Shown here: positions 12,156-22,000 of the stretch, piece after piece
Numbering within the stretch: the stretch's first letter is position 1
Layout: the number at the start of each line of letters is the position of its first letter
DNA from: Balanoglossus misakiensis
Taxonomy: Eukaryota; Hemichordata
Assembly: GCA_040954595.2 (NCBI GenBank)
Contig: CM082589.2
Span: 5,518,001-5,582,000 of the forward strand
DNA: 64,000 nt
Direction of reading: 5' to 3'
The notes under the pieces: generated by a model
Told to the model about the DNA's origin: nothing
Seen by the model: the letters and a program-made list of their open reading frames with translations, nothing else
Database searches by the model: none
Translations under genes and position numbers: made by a program

Positions 12156-12880
12156 TATATCATATTCATGGACAGAAGAACATGGTACAACCACAGAACT
12201 CCGTGACCTTTGCGAGCGATTTGTGCGTACATAATTATTTTCACAAGTGGTGTGGGTATTTTACGGAACTACTTTCGCGATCGAGCACAGCGAGTGAAAG
12301 TACAGCAAAATACTCCGCATCACGGGTGAAAAATAACTCCTGTCACAGTCCCTCAAGAAAGAGAAGGAACTGTGCTTCTGTGCAGTGCAGATCCCGCGCA
12401 TAGGTAATGGAATTTTGCTATTATTGCACATGTTTCCTTAGATATATCGAATATTGAAGTTACGTTCACGGCGTTTGATTTTCAATGCAGTGATGCGGCA
12501 GGGATGACGCAACCCAGAGACGGTCGCTCATTGGCCAAGCTTGGCAACTTTTGTTATGCAAAGAAGGGTCATGTTGGGTCAGGTCATCAGTGGCTTAGCT
12601 CAGGTCGCGAGATCGTAATATTCGAGAACAACATTGACGGTAGCGTGAGATAATCTGTAAAGTTAAAAGTTCCCAAATATACTGATAACTAATGTTTTTT
12701 TCTGGTGATAGATGGGAAGCATAGTAAAATAACATGCCGAATGTTGAATAATCTCCACATTTTGGCGATCGTAATGCTTCAAGCGTTCTTTGTGTTCAAT
12801 GTTTATACTAGTAAACAGAACACAGAAAGTAGTCCTACATGTACATGTTTACTCATTTGCCTAAGATAAAGGGGAAATCC

Positions 12881-13477
12881 GCTGTAGCTGATTTCTACAT
12901 AATTTGGTAGCTTTGATGTCTCTCTTTCAGAAAAAAACATATTCGCCATGTATAGGTTGCGCGATTTTTTACAAAATCTAGGGAAAGTTGGCAGAATTTC
13001 CAATATGGCGTTTACTGTAATTTGAATCATGGGAAAAAAAGCGCCAGGAGCAACTTCCGCCCACCATGGTGTGGGTGATACCATTCTCCGATTGGTGTCA
13101 CTGGGCGACAGACTAGGCGTATTTTCATAGCTATTGTTTGTTCTTTGCATCAGTTGATAAACAATCATCAGCAAAGTCGAAAATTTGTCATCTATTGACA
13201 GTTTTCATGAGCTATAACCCATGAAAAATATGCAAATACGCTTAGCTTGTGACACAGTGACACCAATCGGAAAATGGTATCACCCACACCAAGGTGGGCG
13301 GAAGTTGCTCCTGGCGCTTTTTTTCCCATGATTCAAATTACAGTAAACGCCATATTGGAAATTCTGCCAACTTTCCCTAGATTTTGTAAAAAATCGCGCG
13401 ACCTATACATGGCGAATATGTTTTTTTCTGAAAGAGAGACATCAAAGCTACCAAATTATGTAGAAATCAGCTACAGC
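12881..13477. mobile_element. Foldback element (long inverted repeat)
   Basis: The left arm, 12881-13126, and right arm, 13233-13477, are inverted copies about 245 bp long and mostly identical, around a spacer of about 106 bp. A transcript across it would fold into a long hairpin. The arms each hold an open frame of about 70 matching codons in opposite orientation, which is a by-product of symmetry rather than a gene. The spacer contains one monomer-like copy (13171-13230) of the 88-bp satellite found at 42285-43732. Confidence 0.85.
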
Positions 13478-14040
13478 TACGTCTGAAATTTGTCAAATGA
13501 CTAGAAACTTGGCTGGTGAAAACTGTTCATACGTGACTGTTATGCATGACTGATTTGTATTTAGTATAAATCATAATAATTCAGAAGTTTTAAAAGACTC
13601 GATCTTGCTGTTTTAACTAGCATTCAACAGTGACTACTTTATTTCATATGAGCTGTGAAAAATACCAGTTTTATTTCGCAGATGAAATAAGTTATTTTTT
13701 CTATATCCGCACTTTTAAGACGCAAAACAAAGAAACCGTTCCAGTACTACGAATTTTTTGGTGACACAGTCATAGAAAGACTGGGCTTTTCAATGATATA
13801 GCGGTCTTTGGTTTAACAAATCCATTGCCTGTTTAGAACTACCATGACAAAGAATGAAAAAAAATCCCCCATACCGCGGATTCTTGCGCAGTCGCTTGAC
13901 AATTGTGCGTTGTTTACACGGCGATCGCCTATGACTCAGAGGTGAACAACGCACAGTTTTCATGTGCTTGATGAAACCCAAGAATTTAAAAATAAGCATG
14001 ATGCAACGTTGAGCTCACCCACCCAGTCCTACAACATGTA

Positions 14041-14218
14041 CAATGTAAACAAAAGTTTAAATAAACATGGACTGTTTGAACTGAGAAGCACAGTCCTTGT
14101 TCTGTATCTAACAACATCAGAGTGGTCGTCAATGTAAACAAAAGTTTAAATAAACATGGACTGTTTGAACTGAGAAGCACAGTCCTTGTTCTGTATCTAA
14201 CAACATCAGAGTGGTCGT
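14041..14218. repeat. Perfect 89-bp tandem duplication
   Basis: 14041-14129 and 14130-14218 are identical on reading, which points to a very recent duplication or an assembly artefact. No gene is visible. Confidence 0.9.
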
Positions 14219-14511
14219 CAACTGCCTACAGTGGAATGTTTGTGGTTGTAACAGTGGTGATATTAAAATGCCTGAGACTTCGTGACTCGATTGAATCATT
14301 GAATTACTGCGTTAGAGTAAACAGGCGAAATGCAATGAATCATTCCGGATCTTAATTGTGAAATGTGCATGAGGTCATGTCTTTTTGTGTTTTTCGAGAT
14401 CACTGTGAAGCCAGGAGATTCTGCAGAGGGCGCTCTTCTAGGATGATATTCTTTCATCCAAACTCAAAAAGATATGTGAACTGGAGTAAAGACTAGAATG
14501 ACATTCATATG

Positions 14512-14634
14512 TTGTTGTTGTTGTTGTTGTTGTTGTGTTGATGAGAATGAATGAATGAATGAATGAATGAATGAATGAATGAATGAATGAATGAATGAAT
14601 GAATGAATGAATGAACGAATGAATGAATGAATGA
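14512..14634. repeat. Microsatellites (TTG)n and (ATGA)n
   Basis: A TTG run at 14512-14535 is followed by an ATGA run to 14634 with one interruption. The Ser-Phe-Ile-His repeat frames on the minus strand come from this array and are not a gene. Confidence 0.95.
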
Positions 14635-15030
14635 AAGTTGGGCATGTCACCAGTTGTCAATATACTAATTTCAATAGGAAAAGGCAAAACCATATTCTCT
14701 CTAATTTACTGATACAGATTCTGCGAGTTTTAATGACAAACGCAGTTCAGGCAGGTTTATACAGGCAAAGGGCGTGTCACATTCCCTCCATGGGCGTTGT
14801 CTTTTGTTAAGCGCCACCAACAGAACTGAATAATGCAGCCTTTTGTTTTTAGGACTGTGTGCACTTGACGTACTATCCAGTATTCAGATATCAACAATCA
14901 TTGTTCGTGTTCAGCCATGAAAGAAAATGCAAAATATAGCTATCTCCCAGAAAATACGATATATCACATTCAAGCATCATTGTACCCAATCAAACTCCCA
15001 CAACCAACAATATTTTAAACCATTGTAATC

Positions 15031-15036
15031 TTTATT
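15031..15036 (-). terminator. Polyadenylation signal AATAAA, SLC17A9-like gene A
   Basis: TTTATT on the plus strand is AATAAA on the minus strand, about 785 nt after the gene A stop at 15822. It is the first clear signal noted; the intervening AT-rich sequence is the likely 3' UTR. Confidence 0.5.
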
Positions 15037-15821
15037 ATACACCAGTCAAATATAGACATTATAACTAAAATAATTAAAATATTCACAAAAGTAACTTTGG
15101 TGACAAGAATATAATGGCAGACATGAAACTTGACCACAACCTTAAAATAACATTTTTCACTTAATTTTACCCATAAAATATTGTTTTCACAAATGTATGT
15201 ACATCTGTGTATATTTGCATTGTTAAAGCAGCCATATATGGTGATACAGTGATAGTCACCCCATTCTGTTACAGGAGAAAATATAAAGTAACTTACTTCG
15301 ATATTGGTAAAAATAAGTTATCACCAAAAGCCAGGAGGATAATTCAATTTGGGCAAGGATCATTTACATGTTACCTGGCCAATAAAACGACTGCAGTATG
15401 TATTGATGAAGTTAAGTAGCCCTCATTAAGCGTGACTTGTGAGTACTGCAGTGAAAACTATACGTAAACAATGGGAAAGTATAATTTTCGCCAAGGTAGT
15501 TTTAGCGGAAAAGTGAATCAAGCAAAAATAAGTTCAAAGTTGAAATTAAGTTTTCAACAGTAGTCCTTAAGTAAAAGGTATCATTTGAAAAATTACATTT
15601 GATAAAAACTTTGAAATAAGAGTATATCCTGAAAATAACAGCAGTTCATTATAAGACTTAAAGAACATCCATAAAATATATTTACCAAGTTTTGTACTTT
15701 ATGTAATATAATGGCAAGTTTATCGAAACATGTGACCTGTTACAAGAAGTAAAATAGTACCATCTTCAATTTAAACAATTTGCAAAAATCCCAATTCCTC
15801 TAGGATTTTTAAGGAAGCCTG

Positions 15822-18800
15822 TTAGACCAACTGATTTCCTGTACCGAAAATTGAGAAGACGGTCCAACCAACTGCGACCACACACGCTGCGGAGTTGAAG
15901 ACCACTGTCCAGCTGTTGGTCAGTTCTAGAATGTGACCAGTGATGTAGACTCCGATGAAACCGGGCATCGCTCCGACAGTGTTCATTACACCTGTAATGA
16001 AGAAAATAAGGACGCGGTCAAAAAAGTCAGTTTTCTTTAATTTTTCTCAGTTTTGATAATTCAGTCAGTGCATTTAAGCCCTTCACCCCCAGTTCTCTCG
16101 TTAGAAGTCCAACCTTACCGTAGAAAACAATGGGTTTGGACTGAACCACGGTGGTGAAAGGGGTAAGATAACTCGACTTACCGAAGACGGACCCTGCCCA
16201 GTTCGGAGCCAAGTCTTGAGGATTTGTTAAGACACCTGCATTGCTGAAGGATTGGAAGACTAACGCAGAAGCAGCAAATATGAGTGCAGCATTAAAACTT
16301 TCTGTCTTGCCGATGGCTATGAGACACACCATAATACCCGTGGATGCTACTGTCTGTGAAGGAAATAAAAAGGATTAGGTATTTTACACTTTAAGTTGTA
16401 ACAAAGCTTCAATGCTTTGTCAGTAATACGTGACAGTTCCGAACACTTTATGTATGCAGAAAAAAAGTCAAAATTGTTTAGATTATACATCTCTGTCTGT
16501 CTCCAAGAAGAAAATCATACTTACATGTATAAATTTTCTGGCATATGTGACAGAGTGTCCAGATGCAACTATGTAGTCAGCAACGAGGCCTGTCACAATG
16601 GATGATGGGATTGATACAATCCATGGTACGACATTAAAAACCCAGCCCTGAAAAAAAACACCAAAATCGTCTTCATAAAAAAATCTGTCTGCTGTATGCC
16701 AACAACTCTAAAACAATTATTCATGCTGCACAAACAATAATAAACTGAGATAAACTGAGAGACTCTACCTTCTGTTCAGGGTATTTTTCTGTAAAATAGG
16801 TGGGTAACCAGGAAAACAATAGAAAGAAGGAATAATTTATACAGAAGTGCCCCATGACCATAGCCCTGCAATAAAACACAATTGTCAGTCGTGGTACAGG
16901 CTTACAAGGCCAAGGGAATCTTGTTTCAAAATGAATGTATGATGGTGATGGATATGTGAAAACTTACCAAAATCCAGGATGTTTGAGCAGTACCCTCCAC
17001 GGAACACTCCCCGGTGAGATTGCCTCTGACGGCCTCACCACATCATCTGGCGTCTTGACGATGCCATTGTAAAATAACCGTATGTCTATTTTCTGTTTCA
17101 TTAAATAAACCCGCACAGTTAAAGCCCAGAGGATGGCACAAGCACCAAACATGTAAAAAACACTGTGCCAGTGGTATTTCTCGAGCAAGACCGATCCTAC
17201 ACTACCAGACAGTAGATTTCTAAAAAGAAAGAGAAAGTAAGTGAGAATAATATGCAAGAGGTCGTAATATTCCAAATCGATATCTGATGTATTTCAGTCT
17301 AAAATCGTGTCTACTTTGGTGTATAAATAGAATTATAGCTTATTTCGTATTGTTGCATGTATGTATTGTACATGCAATGTATTTATAACTTTATGTAATA
17401 AAAAGTGACCTTTTTTAACTTACAGTTTTAGCTACACAGAAGGAATGTACTGACCATTTTTTTTATCAACACAGTTAAAGAATGTATCCCCTTTGAAATG
17501 GTGAAGAACCAGGGAAAAAATGTGCAAATGTGATATGTTTTGCAGAGTAACAAATGTAACCAGAAATGGAGGAAAAAAAACATACAATAATTACAAACAG
17601 ACTTAATTGATATAAATTGTGTGTTTAAATAGGATGAAGCTGAGTGAATACATTGTTTGCAAATTCAGTTTTCAGTTGCAGCTTACTATGCAGGTTGTTT
17701 TAAAGACAGCAGGTTAGAAAACTTAACATCACGGAGAGATAGCAGATTTTAGAATCTAGGCTCGCCTTACCCTGCCAAGCCACCCGATAATACAGTGGTA
17801 TAAATCACTGTCTTTTGTCTGCAGTGCGACAGCTTCTTACTAATAATGCTGGTTATGGAAGGATAATGGAATGCTGGAATAACAAAGGAAGTCTGTGTGA
17901 TAAGATGCAAGGTAACAGATAAGGGTGTGACACTAACGTTAATACTAACTGCCAAAACAGATTTGAATCCTGAAGGACACTGGTTTGGATTTTGTATGGT
18001 GTAATGATCTCCAAACATAAATTCTTTTTTTCAGTGAAACTACAAGGTTGGTGAATCTACTGAAATTGTGACCATATCATGAATTTCTGCCAATGTGATA
18101 TATGTGTACAAGTTATGGTGCAATCAGGATTCAAATGTGTTTTGCAGAAGCTGTAAAACAAAGGTGTGTGTGTACCGCATGCAAAACCACGGCAATTCAG
18201 AGAGTGTTCTGTACGTCATGCGGTGTCTAAAAGTTAAACAGGGGCTATGCCAGCTAATAGGAAATAGGACAAACAATGAGATAATAGCTTTTTTTTAAAT
18301 CTGGTCCTTTTAGCCTCTGCTATGTTTTCAGATATATCCTGGCCCCACTCTGAGCACAGATATATTTGGTTAACCAGCCAGTAGGTACAAAGATATACTT
18401 TGTAGACTCCTGACATTCAGAACACTTTCCTTTCACTATAAACAAAACTGTGTGCAAAGTGCAGTTGAAAACACTTTAAAGGGAAACAATCACCTCTAGT
18501 TTACATTAAAGGGATACAATCACCCCAAATTTATATATATGTCCGTATATGTTTAAACGGGCATGTCCAGGTCTTTGAATCATGACCATGTGGTGGCACA
18601 CCTTTTTCACATGGCCACCCAAGTGAAAATCTGTCATTGGCTAGATCTGCATAGGTGATTGTACGCCTTTAAGCACTGGAATTGGTGCCTCTTACCCAGC
18701 GTAAGTACCCGATATCACAGTTGTGTAAACATATTTACTAGAACTGTCAACCTTCCTGCCCAGAAGACTTGTCATAGAAGGGTAATGAAAAGCTGACAAG

Positions 18801-19355
18801 AGAGTGGTAGACAGAAAGAAAATGTTAGAGTACCCCTTAACGAGAGAATAATTATAGTGTTCTAGGGGAGGGCCTCTGGATTGACGATCCCCAAGTCAAA
18901 ATTCAATGTGTGTGTCCAGATGGCAAATTACTGAACACAGATGGAATCATAACATTCAGTCGTATATGATGTTGTTAGAATTCTGGCTGCTTTAAATAAA
19001 TAGGTTTTTACATCGTGCTAAGGGGTCAAAACCGTCAAATCACACAATAATAAAAATGTTGCAGGGAGAAGAATAAGAAACAGTAGTGTATTCACCGAAC
19101 ATTGTCCCTTTAACTTGGAAATGCTACCCACTTACCTTGTATTGCACCATAAGTCACCCTGAGTAAAACCATAAAAGTTAACTGTGATGCTTTGTCTTGG
19201 TAGAGGTACGTGAGATACGGCGTGAGGATTGTGAGCAGTCCCCATGCGATGGCCGCCAGTGTTACGATGAAGTCTCCGCCGTATTTATCGCTGATGTATC
19301 CAGACAGGAATTGTGTCAGTGCGTAGCCCCAGAAGAAAGACGACAGCACTAGTCC

Positions 19356-19418
<63 letters not shown>

Positions 19419-20579
19419 AGAACAAGACACTGTAGTTGTTCCGTGGAAGAAACAAAGTGAAATAATCATACGGCCTGTCACATGGACAACATCATGATCT
19501 TTAGCCTGCCCTCGAGCTGGTGATCTCTATAACCATAATATTGATGATAACCTCGCCTGCGGGTCAGGCATCATCAATCTAATGGTCAGAGATCACCATC
19601 CCTCGTGCAAGTTAAAAACTATGATATTGCCCTCACTACTGTGTTATACCGCTGAACACTCTCGAGCTATAATTATTGAAATGGTCACAGCTGCTGTTTG
19701 TGTGTGTGACAGCAGTTTTACGTAACAAAGGATGCAAGTGATTATAGATTCAGGTTTAGTATAACGTATGTTCAAATTGCAAACTCACAGTTTCTGCCTT
19801 GTCCCAGCCGAATTCTTTGGAGATTGAAACTGCACACAATGGCATTGCATTTCTAGCTGCGTATACAATGGCAGTCCCTAAAAATAAAGCCAAGGTCCAT
19901 GCCCGCTTTTCCCGTCTACTTGGAGGGGGAAAGAGCAAATGGTATCTGATTAGTGATTATTGGTGATATTTATGATAAGCTTTAAATTCTTTAATAGAAC
20001 TTTGCTCTCTGTATATAATTTACCGTGCATAGCTTGTGTGGGTTTTAATATTGTAGTTCTTATGCAGGGGGTTTGCCCACTTACACATAGACCGCTGCCA
20101 AAATCGATCACTACCCACACTACGTAATGGGTATGCCGATAGAGGGACTCGATCAGCCGCACCGCCCCTCCCCTCCGGGGGGGGGGGGGGAGGAGGTGCA
20201 GGGCAGTCAACAATCGACTCCATCATCGAGTACTCTATAGACATTGCCTAACAACCAAGCTGTTGAGCAAGGTTTTGATTGTGTGTGTGTTGGAATGTGA
20301 CAAAGTCAAAGTTTGGTTTTGCCATGCCATAGGCATAGGTACATGTATCCACCCCCAGCCCTGTATGGTGGTCCAGCCCTTCCCTTTGCCCGGGCACCGG
20401 GAATCGCTCCAAGATCCGATCGTGCGAAACCGTGAATCGGACTGTTGATTTAATGATCAACATGATCCTACTTATACTCGCCTGTTCCAGTAATGCACTG
20501 CCGCCGCTGCTTTGTTGTTTGTGGAGTCAGACAGGGAGATCTGCAACGTGGAATACACCTCTCCCCTGGCCGCAGCCAT
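15822..20579 (-). CDS. SLC17A9-like transporter A (vesicular nucleotide transporter family)
   Basis: Exons in transcript order: 20579-20482, 19915-19789, 19355-19136, then either 18792-18696 or 17873-17771, then 17219-16968, 16865-16769, 16647-16525, 16353-16182 and 15991-15822. The product is 453 residues (451 with the other exon 4), the usual size for a 12-TM SLC17 carrier. Family hallmarks: RNAMPL with the TM1 arginine, VLSSFFWGYALTQ, a TM4 arginine (LLRVTYG), GWVFNVVPW, and NPQDLAPNWAG before the last exon. VGLUT work shows the TM1 and TM4 arginines bind the anionic substrate. SLC17A9 moves ATP into secretory vesicles using membrane potential; that function is inferred here. The start sits in AACATGG, a good context. 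Intron 1 uses a GC donor. A (CT)n run forms the pyrimidine tract of exon 3. It is divergent from gene B, 627 bp between start codons. Confidence 0.88.
16074..16166. mobile_element. MITE-like 93-bp repeat in gene A intron 8
   Basis: Inverted ends resemble TTAACCCTTTCACC. The same sequence in opposite plus-strand orientation lies at 24147-24239 in gene B intron 5, sharing GGTTCAGTCCAAACCCATTG. Non-coding. Confidence 0.55.
17771..17873 (-). other. Gene A exon 4b (103 nt), alternative to 4a
   Basis: It starts after TATTCCAG and ends at a GTAAGG donor, phase 1 in and 2 out. It encodes AFHYPSITSIISKKLS and then the TM-flanking VIYTTVLSGGLAG. It aligns with exon 4 of genes B, C and D. Confidence 0.85.
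18506..18672. mobile_element. MITE, TTAAAGG-TIR family, copy 2 (complete)
   Basis: Ends are inverted: TTAAAGGGATACAATCACC at the left, and the right end reads TTAAAGGCGTACAATCACC on the other strand. It is 167 bp, next to exon 4a of gene A. A truncated left end of the same family lies directly before it (18474-18505), suggesting nested or tandem insertion. Confidence 0.75.
18696..18792 (-). other. Gene A exon 4a (97 nt), alternative to 4b
   Basis: It starts after CTTGTCAG with a good pyrimidine tract and ends at a GTAAGA donor, phase 1 in and 2 out. It encodes AFHYPSMTSLLGRKVD and then YVYTTVISGTYAG. Including both copies, or neither, breaks the frame, so the two must be mutually exclusive if both are used. 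Confidence 0.8.
19361..19414. repeat. (AG)n microsatellite forming an exon 3 pyrimidine tract
   Basis: On the minus strand this is a (CT)n run ending directly at the CAG acceptor of gene A exon 3 (exon starts at 19355). Length changes here would alter the acceptor of a constitutive exon. Confidence 0.9.
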
Positions 20580-21206
20580 GTTTGTAAATAGAAATGTTAC
20601 CCAGGGTTCATTTCGGATTGTTGACCTCCCGAGATGTGTTGCGTTGACGACGCGACGCACAGCTGGGATAAGCGGAAGGCAAAAACGAAACAATTGACCA
20701 CGGCTTCGTATAAAATCTGTATAGAATTTGTGTATTTTAAAACTGTTGAAAATGGCAAACTGCACTGCGCTGAGACCATATGTTAATTTCGTGACTCAGT
20801 TCAGGTCATAGTGCAAAGGTCACGAATCAACAGTAAACACATATGTGATTCATTGAATCAGTACATTATGAGTGTGGGGTTAAGTACCGGTCTTTACTCG
20901 TCTGTAATTTCTCTGCAACAATTACCTGCACACCGTTAGTACTCTACGCAACATCGCCACTATTGTACACGTTGACAACACCTCTACGTAAAACCGATCG
21001 CTTGTAGTGAATGAACGAAAAACCGGAAACAGATCAGGTGTGTCGCTAAGGAACCGTGGACGTGGCATTGATTGCCGCCGAGAAGGTGATCGAGTCAGGA
21101 TGGAATTGTTTTGAGAAAAGCAAAGGTTAGCTATACTATCTGCTTCATCCTGGACTGAAGATAAGGACAGTATAATAGTTGATCTGATCACGGACGGTGC
21201 ACAAAG
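20580..21206. promoter_or_regulatory. Divergent intergenic region between genes A and B
   Basis: 627 bp separate the two start codons of head-to-head paralogues, so both promoters and 5' UTRs must lie here unless untranslated upstream exons exist. No clear TATA box or shared operator was recognised. Confidence 0.5.
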
Positions 21207-21903
21207 ATGTCGAAGACCAACGCCCATCATGTTAAATCAGTTGACCTTGACGTTGCACTGTCACCACTGCTGGGCGAAACAGAAGAATCCCAGTTCATTG
21301 AACTTGACACAACTTCAAAAACCACCCACAGCAGGAACCCTAATTTAAACAAACATTGGAAAGGGTGAGTATTAATTTATAAGTTATATCCCTTTATAAT
21401 TATATACTATCTTTTTGCCAGAATTTTGGACAAACGTGGATGTCAATTTCGCTCCAGGGTCTTTGTATTCACTGTCACATATTGATGGGCGTGTCGGTGC
21501 ATCTTATTAAATGTACTTGTCTTATCGGTAGTAATTAAAGGTATCAGCATGTACACTTTAATTGTTTTGGGGAGAATATTAATTGTAAATACAGTATATT
21601 AATTTTGTAGATATAGAGACTGCAAATTATAAAAGTATGAATTATATTGCTGCTGGATAGTACCATATGGTATAGATTCTGAATTTAAAATGATATGAAA
21701 ATTTATGTGCATGCAAATAGTGGGAGGTTAGACACCTGTGCATGCATGGTCATAACTTTATTTTAGTGAGGCTTTGTCTATAAATACCCACATGTACTGT
21801 GTTTGGAATTAATTATTAGAAGAGCAACATATTATGTGTGTTCTTTTGTGATGTATTGCACACACACATCTATCTGCCACAGATGTTATAATATTATCAT
21901 CAC

Positions 21904-22000
<97 letters not shown>

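Larger units (their letters stand above)
5655..15020. other. Gene-poor intergenic stretch
   Basis: No exon chain with consistent phase and no recognisable protein family was found. The open frames here are short and unsupported. The stretch holds a duplicated segment near 7-8.5 kb, a 32-bp minisatellite, a MITE, a pogo/Tc1-like element, a foldback element, an 89-bp perfect duplication and microsatellites, each listed separately. The left end should contain the 3' UTR of the death-domain gene; no clear AATAAA was seen close to the stop. Confidence 0.6.

Noticed and set aside
12803-13486. Two matching 70-codon open frames on opposite strands
   Set aside because: They lie in the arms of the foldback element and mirror each other; no family is recognisable, so symmetry explains them.
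14438-14693. Ser-Phe-Ile-His repeat frames
   Set aside because: Translation of the (ATGA)n array.
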